Of a DNA stretch of 64,000 bases, positions 44,201-54,575 are shown one piece after another. Origin of the DNA: Arion vulgaris (lineage: Eukaryota > Mollusca > Gastropoda > Stylommatophora > Arionidae); assembly GCA_020796225.1 (NCBI GenBank), contig CM036759.1, forward strand, positions 60,978,590 to 61,042,589. The letters are read 5' to 3'. The notes below the pieces were generated by a model that searched no databases, was not told where the DNA came from, and saw only the letters and a program-made list of their open reading frames with translations. The position numbers were made by a program, and so were the translations under genes. Within the stretch, counting starts at the first letter, position 1; each line of letters opens with the position of its first letter.

Positions 44201-47200
44201 AGCTGTTGCGACTATTCTCTCTCAATTTTACAACCTGGGTGGACGGAGGGAGCGGCGGTGTTCGCATCCATCGACAATCGTAATTCATCGTAACTAATAG
44301 TTACGCAAATCGTCATAAACACTAGAACTAGCGTCGTATATTTTCGCACGCAAATCTTGAATTAATTATATCTCAATCCGATTTATCCACGATCTCGCAG
44401 GTAAATTTTCCATCAACTGAATCATAAATCAAGACAAGTTTTCCAGAAAATAAAAGGACTTTTTAAAATATTCGCTGATACGAAACCAAATACACTAGAA
44501 ACACACAGATTTCTAAAATGGCATCAGCCATTATCGGCAATGACATCAGGGCTAAATTTAGCGTGTCTATTCGCAAGGAAAGATATAGAAAAACGATTTA
44601 AAAAGGTATATACCCGCGAGGTAACGGCCGCTACAGGTTTATACCGATAACGCGATTTGGCCGCTCCAGGAATAAGAGGGTTAACTCTCCCCAAGAAAAG
44701 AGTGATTTACCATGTTTTTCTGACACATATCAAATTCTAAACATGGGAGGATCAGATCATTCATGGGAACAATGTCGCATCAGGATTAGTGGAGCTGGCA
44801 CTAATCAAGACCCTGTGTCCCAAATCATCGAAAAGCATAGATCCGGCCAAAATATACAGCAGAATGGATCACTCCCTAGGGCTAGCTGGTCTAGTCACTA
44901 TAGACGCATAATATGATGGCACAACGTAGAACAAAGGATCAATTAAATATCACGATAAGAATGATAAAATTGACCGTGAAAATTGAACGAAGAAGAAGAC
45001 CATTCATTATAGCATTTATTTCTTATGTCCAGTAGTGTCAATCAGCAAATAAGAATATGGTCTCTCTCTCTCTTTGCCTTTTACCCCGGGTTGGGGCATA
45101 GGCCCTCAACCAACTCATGCCAAGTCTTCCTATCTCTAGCTATCTCCTGCAGCTCCTCCAGCTCTTCTTTATATTGTTGATCTCCGCCTCCAAATCTCGT
45201 CTCCATGTATTTCTCGGCCTCCTTTTCTTTCGCTGTCCCTGCGGGTTCCAGGCAAGGACCCTTCTTGTTATATTCCCTCCGGTTTTCGCAAAGTGTGTCC
45301 TATCCAGCGCCAGCGTCTTTTTTAACCTGTTCGTTCACTGGAATCTGTCTTGTTCTCTCCATAAGTTCCTCATTTGTGACCCTATCATACCATCTTATTC
45401 CCTCTATTCTGCGCAGACACCAGTTGATGAATGTTTGCAATTTATGCGCTATTGTTTTAGTTGTTCTCCATGTTTCTGACCCATACAGTAGAACTGCTTT
45501 AACATTAGAGTTAAATATCCGAATTTTTGTTCTAGATTTGATTTCTTTGGACTTCCAAATGTTTCCCAGTGCAATGAAAGCTCCTCTTGCCTTCTGTATT
45601 CTTATTTTAACATCTCTATCTGTTCCACCCTCTTTGTCTACGTTGCTGCCCAAATATGTGTATGATTCTACCTCTTGAAGTGGGATTTCCCACAGGGAGA
45701 TTGAGTTGTCGTTTGCTTGGTTAATTCTCAATATCTTTGTCTTTCCCTTATGAATGTTCAGCCCTAGTTGCTGGGACCTTTGATTCAATGTGTTAGCTTA
45801 TCCTGCATCTGATTTCGTGTATGTGACAGAAGGGCTATATCATCAGCGAAGTCCAAATCATCTAGTTGCTCTGTCAGAGTCCATTGGATTCCATTTCTGG
45901 TGTTAGTTACTGTGGTCTTCATAATCCAGTCTATTGTCAGTAAGAACAACAAAGGTGATAGAAGACATCCCTGACGCACTCCTGTTTCTATTCAAAAAGT
46001 ATCTGTTAGTTTACCTTCATGAAGAACTCTACATTTCATATCTGTATATGTTGCTTTTATTAGGTTAATAATTTTCTGTGGGATTCCATAATGCCTCATT
46101 AATTTCCAAAGGGTTTCCTTATCAATACTGTCAAAAGCCTTCTCATAATCAACAAATCCGATATAAAGTGGGGATTTCCATTCAATACTTTGCTCTATTA
46201 TTATACGTAATGTGGCTATCTGGTCAGCACAGGATCTATTTGGTCGGAAGCCTGCCTGTTCATCTCTTAGCTTTATATCGATGGCATCTCTCAGTCTCTC
46301 CAGGATGACTCTGCTTAGTATTTTCCCAGGTACTGACAACAGCATTATTCCCCTATAGTTTTCACACTTCTGAAGGTCCCTTTCTTTGGTAGCTTCACCA
46401 GGTATCCTTCTCTCCAGTTTGCTGGTATTTCTTCGGTCTCCCAGATTCTGCTAAATAATTTATACAGTATTTCTGTGGATGTGTTTATGTTGGCTTTAAC
46501 CGCCTCTGCTGGAATACCATCTGAACCGGCCGCTTTCCCATCTTTTAAAAGTTTAATGGCTTTACTAATCTCCTCCTTGGATGGTTTCTCACAGTTGATG
46601 TCCAAGTCAATTTCTGCCGGTTGGATATCTGGGGGTTTGTAGGTGCTGGTCTGTTCAGGAGTTCCTTGAAGTATTCCATCCATCTTTCCATTTGGTCTCT
46701 AACATTAGTGATAGTTTCCCCACTACTATTTTTGATCAACCCATTTGATGGTCTGTATTTTCCTGCTAGCTTTCTAGTGATATTGTAAAGATCCCTAAGG
46801 TTTCTTTTCCTGCAGCTACCTCTGCTTCTCTTGCTAGATCTTCTACGTATTGTCTTTTATCTAACTTTATTTGTTTCTTCACTTTCTTGCTAGCTTCTGT
46901 GTACTTTTCCTGGGCTATGGCTTTGGCAGTTCTAGTTTTGCTATTATTTAAATCTGCTTTCCTCTTTTTCCTTTCTTCTATTTCCTTGAGAGTTTCTGGA
47001 GTTATCCATGCCTTATGATTCCGCTCCTTCTTTCCTAATACCTCTGTGCATGTTTCATTCCAAATATTTTTGGCTTGCTGCCAGCATTCTTCCGCACTCA
47101 CCTCATCTTCTAATTGCGCAAAACCTCATACTTATTAGAGACTGTGACCGTGAACTGTTCCTTTGTTTCTTGACTTCTGAGGTATCCTACATTATATTGG

Positions 47201-48977
47201 TGTCTATGTTCATGGGATGTTATGTATCGCTTAAGCTTCAGTTTAATTTTACTTATCAGCAAATGGTGATCCGAATCTACATCTGCCCCCTTAGGACCCT
47301 TACATCTTGTAGAGATGACCTGAATTTCTTGTTTATGCATATGTGGTCAATTTGATTTTCTGTTCTGTGATCTGGTGATACCCAGGTTGCTTTATGTATT
47401 CTTTTATGTGGAAAGACACTTCCACCTATGACGTATTGATTCGTTGCACAGAAATTAGTGAATAGTTCTCCATTTTCGTTCATTATTCCTAGTCCGTGTT
47501 TCCCCATGATCTCCTCGTAGCCTATGTTGTCCGAACCTATTTTGGCATTGAGGTCACCCATCAGAATTTTGATGTTCCCATTTCTCTGATTACCTATAGT
47601 ATTTTGAAGTTTTATGTAAAATTCCTCTTTTACTTTTTCCTCTTTATCATTGGTAGGTGCATAACACTGGGTCACATTCAAGAATACTTTCTTTTGGTGG
47701 TTCTGAATGTTGCTGTGATTATCCTAGGACTCACTGCTTCCCATTTTATTAGTGCAGTCTCCGCTTCTTTAGATAGCATTAAAGCCACTCCTTCACTATG
47801 GGGGCATTTTCTTCCATATGGCCTGAGAACAACATTGTTTCTCCTGTGTTTAGACGTTGTTTGCCTGCACCATTCCACCTAGTTTCACATAATCCCAAGA
47901 TGCCAATCCGTGAAATTTCATCTCATTTACAACCTGTGCTGTCTTTCCCATTTGATACATACTTCTAACATTCCAGGTGCCAATTCTGGAGCTTTTCCTA
48001 GGTGAAAGGAAGATAATCTGCGTGTAGACTCTTGCGGCTTTCTCTGCATCGCTTCATACCTCTTCTAGAAGAGCTTCCTTTCCTCTTGGTTGGCACAGTT
48101 TTTATTTTATTTTTATGTGACTTGTTCATGGTTGGTTGGATTTTGTGGCTAAAATTTTCTACTGGATAGGGTAGCCAGCCCTACGCCAAACCCCACCTTA
48201 GTCGCCTTTTACGACATGCCTTGTAGGTCGCAGTGCTGCTACTCTTTGCCCTTGGGCCCCGGCAGCACACGGCGAAGAATATGGTACATCCACAAAATTA
48301 TAATGTGATTATACCTAGTTTGAGCCTACACAACTATATATTCTTGGATTGGATTCATTTTTTTACTGTTTCATTTCTTTTTCTATTTTCATGTTGTATT
48401 AGATTGCTTTGTTGTAGCCAGATAAAGGTCTATTGATCAATTAATTAGTGTTGCTACTAGATTATTTATTTTAGTCAAACTTTAGTAAATAAAAACCCAA
48501 GTAAATAAAAAGCATCACAGAAATCATATGTGTTGGCCTACTTGTAGGCGCATAACTGGCACAACATACAATCGCTCTTAGGCTCAGATCACATAGAAAT
48601 CACAAAGAGTGGTTTAACAAGTGGTCGATATGGAGCTTTCAAGAAGAAATCAAACTGCCAAATCTATTTTATTTCCAGATTTACTATAACTGCTCAAGTA
48701 AAAAAAAAAGTAAGACTGAAATACCATCTAACAAGACACACACGTTTTAATTGGGGCTCGTTAATTGTTATGGGAAGGGGGGGTGTTATGTGTTTACATT
48801 GATACTGTATTTATAATTGTTTTTATCTATTTTTCACAGAGAGAGGATGGCACTATGGTGTGGCAGAAATCAGGAGGTGATTCTATTCTGTACAATGGAA
48901 CCATAGTTTTTGCTGTAGTTGGTACAATTTTGAATGTTGGTGTTTTATGGAAACTCATCAGTCCACCCAAAAACTAG
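41121..48977 (+). CDS. COX7A: Cytochrome c oxidase subunit 7A-like protein, two exons
   Basis: Exons 41121-41252 and 48840-48977 join in phase 0 (TGT / AGA) to give 89 residues. The start MLGRAVVRRLSSLAEPLPK is a typical mitochondrial presequence (Arg-rich, no acidic residue until 15). Next comes KKLMERQNLFCREDGT, which matches the LQKxFQxxDG box of COX7A/COX7A2L. The C-terminal half has GGDSILYNGT and a single membrane helix (about residues 63-82), and the chain ends PPKN. COX7A is a small inner-membrane subunit of complex IV. Exon 1 was found by its frame match, not by length. The intron is 7587 bp and mostly transposons. Alternative: the COX7A2L/SCAF1 paralogue. Confidence 0.75.
41390..41720 (+). 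pseudogene. Two RTE-like LINE 3'-end fragments in series
   Basis: 41430-41570 reads KLERELKDLGLTWETIDRKV, then VEALFVNGTRRG. 41570-41720 reads like REARNIQ..IERAARNRVVWRNC with stops, the TTA-tail family of 7461-8953. Both lie in the COX7A intron. Confidence 0.65.
41985..42560 (-). pseudogene. RTE-like LINE C-terminal fragment
   Basis: The minus strand reads MPVATYGCESWTTTQTLKHK, FETRCYIKVLRTSWTEK, then in other frames RQRAFQVGCDECDVPQG. This is the BovB-like C-terminal order. It is frameshifted. Confidence 0.75.
42665..43025 (+). pseudogene. RTE-like LINE 3' end
   Basis: Reads QIGMIKLKYFGYIKRHKG, stop, then GAIPAKRRGRPQRRWIKNVT and LAWQSSAQDKL. It ends in GATGATGATGAG repeats. Relatives are at 25950-28740 and 55270-55680. 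Confidence 0.72.
43198..44680 (-). mobile_element. Decayed piggyBac element
   Basis: 1483 bp flanked by TTAA (43194-43197, 44681-44684), with perfect terminal inverted repeats CCCTCTTATTCC / GGAATAAGAGGG. TTAA targets and CCCT-type ends are diagnostic of piggyBac. On the minus strand 43640-43560 reads TQLYCVAEPQLVFLNEDEDC, then TTKVCGNK and a stop. This looks like the cysteine-rich C-terminus of a piggyBac transposase with cysteines lost. It is shorter than autonomous elements (about 2.4 kb) and no DDD core is visible. Confidence 0.82.
44745..44992 (+). mobile_element. Short mosaic-family element
   Basis: About 250 bp, flanked by near-identical (a/t)cattcat. It keeps the hairpin CAGGATTAGTG..CACTAATCAAGACCCTG and goes straight to the common tail (TCACTATAGACGCATAATAT..; AAATATCACGATAAGAATGA; GAAGAAGAAG), without the kilobase middle. 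It may be an internally deleted derivative or the simpler parent. Confidence 0.75.
45061..48274 (-). mobile_element. Full-length RTE-like LINE (3.2 kb), inactivated by frameshifts
   Basis: Flanked by the 10 bp duplication aagaatatgg (45051-45060, 48275-48284). Minus-strand order: 5' UTR 48274 to about 48060, starting CGCCGTGTGCTGCCGGGGCC. Endonuclease: IGTWNVRSMYQMGKTAQ; ILMGDLNAKIGSDN; NQIDHICINKKF. Linker: KAAGSDGIPAEAVKANINTS. RT: EQAGFRPNRSCADQIATLRI; GFVDYEKAFDSIDKETLWKL; MRQGCLLSPLLFLLTIDWIM; LDFADDIALLS. C-terminus: WYDRVTNEELMERTRQIPVN; RKTWHELVEGLCPNPG. It ends in GA repeats. About eight frame breaks. It fills much of the COX7A intron. Confidence 0.93.
48486..48650 (+). mobile_element. 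Head-type SINE, 5'-truncated
   Basis: Starts in the body (AAGTAAATAAAAAGCATCAC) and runs through TGTAGGCGCATAACTGGCAC to the CAAGAAGAAATC end. It lacks the CGCC head. It lies 190 bp before COX7A exon 2. Confidence 0.8.
48840..48977 (+). CDS. COX7A: COX7A-like exon 2 and stop
   Basis: 45 codons plus TAG after the acceptor tctatttttcacag. Encodes REDGTMVWQKSGGDSILYNG, a hydrophobic helix and LISPPKN. ATTAAA at 49084-49089 is a plausible polyadenylation signal. Confidence 0.78.
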   Translation, partial: REDGTMVWQKSGGDSILYNGTIVFAVVGTILNVGVLWKLISPPKN

Positions 48978-49269
48978 TCATAAATTGACAGTGTTGGCAC
49001 CTGAGATTAGGCCACAGTTCCAAAAAGAAAGCTAAATAAGCATGCCATGATTTCAGTAGTTTTATATCATTTGTTGGATATAAATTAAAATTTTCAGTGT
49101 ATTACTTTACTGACTATAGTTGTTGTTCTATTGAATGTTATTTATTTCTTGTAATCTAAAGTTTTATAGCATGCACACACACACTAGAAATACAAGCAGC
49201 ACCAACCAAGTCTTCAGTCACCCTCAGCAAATATTGAAGGGTATGGATGCTTAAATATAGAAGAATAGG
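48978..49269 (+). other. 3' region of the COX7A-like gene
   Basis: AT-rich sequence expected to hold the 3' UTR. No repeat is recognised apart from a short (CA)n run near 49173. Confidence 0.4.
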
Positions 49270-49590
49270 CAGAGTTTCATGGACAGAAAAACCTACAAAA
49301 AACAAGATTTAGGTAAACTAGGCATGAAGAAACAATTGTTAAGAGAAATCAAATTGAGGCAAATAAAGTATTTTGGGCACATAAAAAGGCATGACACCTT
49401 GATAAAATCTTTACTAGAGGGGAAAGTTGTGGGGCGAAGAGCAAGAGGAAGACCGAGAGATAAGTGGGAGGAAACTTTAAGAAATGGACAGGTTACAGTC
49501 TGGCAGTGTGCAACACCAAAGCAAAAGACAGAGGATGCTGGAGATTCATTGCAGCCAACCTTCGTATGGAGACGGCACCAATGATGATGG
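49270..49590 (+). pseudogene. RTE-like LINE 3'-end fragment
   Basis: Reads LRQIKYFGHIKRHDTLIKSL and VGRRARGRPRDKWEETLRNG in one frame, the usual end of RTE-like ORFs; the last residues shift frame near 49490. Confidence 0.75.
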
Positions 49591-49805
49591 ATGCTTATGG
49601 TTTCTATGATCTGTTGGATAAAAGTGTTCCTCTCTGCCCAGTCTACTTAAGCAGCATTTTAGTTCAAATTATTTCTAATAATAGATGCATCATGGGATTA
49701 CAGATAGCGTAGTGAACACACTGAGTTAGTGCTGCATGGATATTCCAGGGTTCAAGGTCAGCTTGGGCACAAAATGCGATTGGACTACAGGAAACCCTGA
49801 TCCTT

Positions 49806-50112
49806 GTACTGTGATTTCCTGAAGGGTATAATCTAGATCTCTGGGAGGGACCACCAGTCAACAAGGTGGTAGAATGTACTGTGATTTCTTGAAGGGTATA
49901 ATCTAGATATCTGGGAGGGACCATCAGTCAACAAGGTGGTAGAATGTACTGATTTCTTGAAGGGTATAATCTAGATAGAGGGACCATCAGTCAACAAGGT
50001 GGTAGAATGTACTGTGATTTCCTGAAGAGTATAGTCTAGATCTCTACGAGTGACCAAGTTACAATCAACAAGGTTGTAGAATGTACTGTGATTTCTTGAA
50101 GGGCATAATCTA
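49806..50112. repeat. Tandem repeat, 70 bp unit, about 4.5 copies
   Basis: The unit contains tactgtgatttcttgaaggg, then tataatctaga and caacaaggtggtagaatg. Units differ by small deletions (one lacks gtg, one lacks tctctggg). Confidence 0.88.
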
Positions 50113-51250
50113 GACCATAGGTTCCCAACGGGTGGCACCGCCACTGGGGGGCTGAGAAGTTGTAGAGGGCGCTGGGTTGAAAAGTAAATTTTGGGAGGCT
50201 TTGAGGACCATCCGCTGCCCCCTTAACCCGTTAGCTGCTAAGGATGTATATATATGTTTTTCCCATTCACATCAAAAGACGCATTAACACGTCTGCTATT
50301 ATCTCTACTCGGTGGGCTAAAGACGTATTAACACATTATACATTGCTACTGTCAATGCTATAGGCGTACATTCACGTTTGTGACTTAGAAACAAAGAGTA
50401 GCTATTTTTAGCTCAGCCTTCGGAAAGTATGTAGCAGCGAAAGGGTTAAGCTGAAAATTCAAAGTCACGCATGTTCGCTTAGTAAAAGATGAAAACATTT
50501 GTCAAGAACTATTATTTACGAGAACATTAGAAACGGACAATAAAGAAAAATCTATATTTGACGTATTGGAATACCATGGAACGCTACAGCTAGTTGATTT
50601 CATCTTTGAAAAAACTGTCCCAAATGTAGTCGCTGTGCATTGTGTGATTCTCCGACGTTTTGTCACAAATCTTAGTAATTGCCTTCATCGCGCACTACAG
50701 CATGTAATTACATCAGTTAACATGACCAGAAGAAAATACTCTCAGTGAAAGATTATTTAGAAAGCTCTGTGATGAAAACGATGAAGACTTCAATAGTTTA
50801 CTAGTGCACACAGAAGTTCGTTGGCTATCAACAGGTACCTCTCTAAAATGATGTTAGGAACTTTGAATCAATTACAAAGTTCTTTTTTGAGAACAAAAAT
50901 GATTCTTTTAGATAGATTTTATTGAAAAGTTATAGCAATATTGCTTATTTGACAGATTTATACAACAAAAAGGTAAAGGTAAAGTTTGCCAAGGGACAAG
51001 TCCTGCTGGACGTAGAGTGTGAATTTATTAAACCAAACAGGTATTTTGTTTAAATAAAGTATGCCAAGAGAAAGCAGCAAGTCATACAAAATCATGCCAT
51101 GAATGTTACATTCATTGCTTCTCGAAAGTAACAGGATGAGATCAAATTGTATATTGCAAGGGTGTGGTCATGTACATCAGCAGACATGTGCGATACTATC
51201 AGGTTAACACAAACAAAATCTCATAACACAAAATATGATGATAGAACAGG
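50113..51250 (+). pseudogene. hAT (ZBED5/FAM200-like) transposase remnant
   Basis: 50119-50160 (ggttcccaacgggtggcacc) resembles the terminal repeat of hAT elements. 50566-50745 encodes VVAVHCVILRRFVTNLSNCL, then HRALQHVITSVN. 50748-50845 gives RLFRKLCDENDEDFNSLLVH, then TEVRWLSTG. Both are core motifs of the ZBED5/SCAND3-type hAT transposase. Stops and frameshifts are frequent. The right end is not found. Confidence 0.75.
50227..50445. mobile_element. piggyBac-type MITE inside the hAT remnant
   Basis: 219 bp flanked by TTAA (50223-50226, 50446-50449), with ends CCCGTTAGCTGCTA / TAGCAGCGAAAGGG. It has no coding capacity. It interrupts the hAT 5' region. Confidence 0.82.
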
Positions 51251-51440
51251 TAAAATTGAGCATGGACAGTCTTTATTAATACAACATTATCAATACAAAT
51301 GAACAAAACAGAGCCAGGGATGAGAATACAGATAACATATGTACATTAAGGATAGAAAATTGGGCATGTTATGTTGCATGTGATAAGTGTAGCACAAAAC
51401 AATTCTGTACAAACCAAGTCTAAAATTAATGATCCCAAAT

Positions 51441-51688
51441 CTTCTTCTTCGCGTTCGTTCTTTATGACCAATTTTAATCACTCTCTGTGATATGTTTGAT
51501 CTTTGCCAAGAACGGTATACGTTGCACATTGGTTTGGTAGGCCCCTAAACGCATAGACTTCTAGACGTTTAGGACACATGCATCCAATTTCAGCCAAACC
51601 TCTTTAGTCGCCTCTTATGACATGCATGGCAGGTAACAGTGGTTCTATTCTTTACACCCCAAATTTGGGCCCGGTTACCACTCGGGCG
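51441..51688 (-). mobile_element. Head-type SINE
   Basis: Flanked by the 12 bp duplication atgatcccaaat (51429-51440, 51689-51700). The minus-strand 5' end is CGCCCGAGTGGTAACCGGGC exactly at the junction. It then has CATGTCATAAGAGGCGACTA, a tail with AACATATCACAGAGAGTGAT, and GAAGAAGAAG. A 45 bp host segment is duplicated in its right flank (51395-51440 versus 51738-51782). Confidence 0.9.
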
Positions 51689-51700
51689 ATGATCCCAAAT

Positions 51701-52078
51701 GTAATATAGAGCATAAAAGCAACCATACAAAACAATTCTGTACAAACCAAGTCTAAAATTAATGATCCCAAATGTAATATAGAACAAAACAGCAACCATA
51801 CAAAACAATTCTGAACAAATAAATTTGCTTCCACACTGTTGGATTTTGAACCAGATATGCTTGGGTTGTGATCACTACCGCTTTCACTACAGACGCCCAC
51901 ATTTATTACTACATAGCTTAAACTGAAGATATCTCAAGTCCTTATATGCTTGTTTGGCATGTGATAACAGCTGAATGATTTATCATAAGTGTTTACTGAT
52001 AACAGAATTATACTCTAACATGTACATAAGTGTTTACTGATAACAGAATTATACTCTAACATGTACATCAACTAGACT
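51701..52078. other. Short direct repeats, otherwise unassigned
   Basis: Holds two 43 bp copies of ataagtgtttactgataaca.. (51984-52069) and the repeated aaacaattctg blocks that flank the SINE. No gene is seen. Confidence 0.5.
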
Positions 52079-52326
52079 CGCCTGTGTTTTACCGGGGCTC
52101 GAAGGAACAAAGAATAGTAACACTGTGACCTACAAGGCATGTTGTAAGAGGTGACTAGGGAAGCTACCCTACTAAATAAAAAGCATAGCAGAAATTGAAT
52201 GTGCTGGCCTACATGTAGGCGCATAAGTGGCACAACGTACAATCACCCTTAGGTTCAGGTCACATACAAATCACAGATAGTGGTTTAATAAGTGGTTGAT
52301 ATGTAGCATTCGAAGAAGAAGAAGAT
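52079..52326 (+). mobile_element. Head-type SINE
   Basis: Begins CGCCTGTGTTTTACCGGGGC, contains ACAAGGCATGTTGTAAGAGG and the CTACTAAATAAAA body, and ends CGAAGAAGAAGAAG. A target duplication is not clear. Confidence 0.85.
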
Positions 52327-52467
52327 AGCAGGCAAACAGAAAGAAAAAACTGGCACATAAAAATCATTTTCAAACATAGAGAAAAATGTAAGAAACATCA
52401 ACGACTGAGTAATTAATATGTCAGATGGCACATTAGTTTTTGTAAATTTATGACAACTATTAGTACT

Positions 52468-52733
52468 TCGTCTTCTTCAAACGCTCCATATCGACCACTT
52501 GTTAACCACTCTGTGTGATTTGTATGTGATCTGAACCTAAGAGCGACTGTTGTGCCAGTTATGTGTCTGCAAGTAGGCCAGCACATCTGATTTCTGCGAT
52601 GATTTTTATTTACTAGGGAACTTCCTAGGTTCTACATTAGTCACCTCTTACGACATGCCCTGTAGGTCACAGTGGTACTATTCTTTACTGCCCTTGCGGG
52701 CCCCGGCACCACACGGCCGCAACTATTTGTATA
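52468..52733 (-). mobile_element. Head-type SINE
   Basis: Minus-strand start GCCGTGTGGTGCCGGGGCCC, then CATGTCGTAAGAGGTGACTA and an end at GTTTGAAGAAGACG. It lies only 140 bp from the previous copy and in opposite orientation. Confidence 0.85.
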
Positions 52734-52784
52734 AATAAGAAACTAACATTAAACATAAGAATAAACTAGTAGCAAATGTAACAA

Positions 52785-52905
52785 GTAAAAATATTTCTTA
52801 TAATGTTAACATAAAAATGGTTCTTATAATGTTAACATAAAAATGTTTCTTATAATGTTAACATAAAAAAATGTTTCTTATAATGTTAACATAAAAATGT
52901 TCATG
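52785..52905. repeat. Tandem repeat, 26 bp unit, about four copies
   Basis: Unit aaaaatgtttcttataatgt plus taacat. Confidence 0.85.
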
Positions 52906-52917
52906 GAAATTGATTGA

Positions 52918-53340
52918 TAGATCCATCATCATTGCACTTCGGTGAGTAACCATGTGTGCTTCGACCTCTTTCGTACACAGGAAGATCTCAGCTGCAGTGC
53001 ACGCACTCCGTAGCACTGACAAGGGTCCTCGCTGTAATTTTAAAGATGGTGAAGATATTTTTGAAGGAATTTTATTTTAAAAAATCTTTGCTAATGAATA
53101 TTGCCCGGGAAGCAGCTTTCCAGCCTGCTCTACTCGATTTTAAACTGCCAAGTGTTCTTTCATGTGCTCAAATTGAACATAGGACCTACATTTTATCATC
53201 CGTCTCCGACAGGACTAGGAACTCGATCTCACCTACACTGAGGGATCTCTGGAAAAAATATTAGAAGGCTCCATGAGGGAGCAAACCTGGTACCTTTGGC
53301 ATGAGAGATGGGCACCTAACCTCTATGCCAGAGACCCCTT
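52918..53340 (-). mobile_element. Long tRNA-derived SINE with LINE-like 3' end
   Basis: On the minus strand the 5' region reads GGTCTCTGGCATAGAGGTTA with a B-box-like GGTTTGCTCCC and GGTCCTATGTTC body. The 3' end CACATGGTTACTCACCGAAG, then TGCAATGATGATGG, resembles the end of the RNase H LINE (30690-31110). About 420 bp. The copy at 54576-54968 has the same layout. Confidence 0.72.
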
Positions 53341-53617
53341 AAAAAAACATGATGTTAGATGTGAAACAAATCAAGAAGTGAATAAATGACCAAATATTTC
53401 AATAAGAGAAAAATGTTTACATTTGTTCATCTGAGAAGAAAACAGGACTATGGTAAAATTTACAGTCTGTTGCAACCAAATTTTGATGTGATGATGGCAC
53501 TTGATCTGATAATTGAGAAACTGGTGCGAACCAATGTCTAGGATAGCATGAATTTGAAGAAATACTGAAAGTCTACTAAATATGCTTGCAGTTTACTAGT
53601 CTGCATTTGTATTGTCT
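53341..53617. other. Spacer, nothing recognised
   Basis: AT-rich, no ORF or repeat ends. Confidence 0.35.
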
Positions 53618-54020
53618 CTTGATTTTGTGTGTAAACATTATGTGTAAGATTTTGTGTGTAAACGTTATGTGTAAGATTTTGTGTGTAAACGTTATAAGAT
53701 TTTGTGTGTAAACATTATGTGTAAGATTTTGTGTGTAAACGTTATGTGTAAGATTTTGTGTGTAAACGTTATGTGTAAGATTTTGTGTGTAAACGTTATG
53801 TGTAAGATTTTGTGTGTAAACGTTATGTGTAAGATTTTGTGTGTAAACGTTATGTGTAAGATTCTGTGTGTAAACGTTATGTGTAAGACTGTGTGTGTAA
53901 CTGTTACAGATATAAATAAGACTGCGTGTAACTGTTACAGATAAGACTGTGTGTGTAACTGTTACAGATAAGATTGTGTGTGTAACTGTTACAGATAAGA
54001 TTGTGTGTGTTACTGATATA
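53618..54020. repeat. Minisatellite, 27 bp unit turning into 25 bp units
   Basis: Roughly ten copies of gattttgtgtgtaaacgtta plus tgtgtaa, followed by several gtgtgtaactgttacagata units. Because 27 is a multiple of three, an 87-codon open frame (53681-53944) repeats CVNVMCKIL. This is a by-product of the repeat. Confidence 0.92.
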
Positions 54021-54575
54021 GATATGATAAATGGACAAATTTAATTGCACAAACTAATTCTCATAATAATAGCAACACACTTGAGAATTGCTTCAAATGT
54101 TCAATATGTAAGGAACTAGAATATAGGTTTATCCACTGTGAACTCATCTATAACTCTTCATCAGTTTCCCCATGCTCAGATATTTAAACGGTATAAGTCG
54201 ATTCCATAAATTCAGTCATCAGCATAGGTACTTGTGGTTGCTACAATAATTTGTCCTTCAATGTAGTCGTTGTGGCCAGGAAGGAGTGTTCAAGCTATTG
54301 AATACAAAGCATGTTTGCAGAATGTATGAGGGCCATTTTGGAATATGCAATGGTCAGTTTGAGCAGTTTTTTGTTGTGGAGATGGAAATCTGGAATTAAA
54401 AAAACTTTTCAACATTATCTAGTTCAGATGTCGTCAAGAATTAATATCAAATGTGAAGAAAGTCTAAAGTAAAAAAAACCAATTTCAATCTGGCACATGG
54501 AAAATGGTGCAAAATTATAATCTCTGGGTTCATTATAAGGAACAACAACAAACCAAAGTAATATTGTTGATTGAT
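54021..54575. other. Spacer, nothing recognised
   Basis: No exon, RNA gene or element end can be supported. Confidence 0.35.

Noticed and set aside
44020..44680. CpG-rich segment as a CpG-island promoter of COX7A
   Set aside because: It lies inside the piggyBac ends and downstream of exon 1, so it is element sequence.
48150..48274. HDV-like or hammerhead ribozyme at the LINE/SINE 5' end
   Set aside because: TAAGAGGCGACT looks like an HDV J4/2 strand and CTGATG like a hammerhead core, but I could not find a consistent P2 helix or the GAAA/UH partners. Kept only as a structured-RNA finding.
53618..54020. CRISPR-like or coding repeat
   Set aside because: Head-to-tail 27 bp units without unique spacers; the cysteine-rich frame only reflects a unit length divisible by three.
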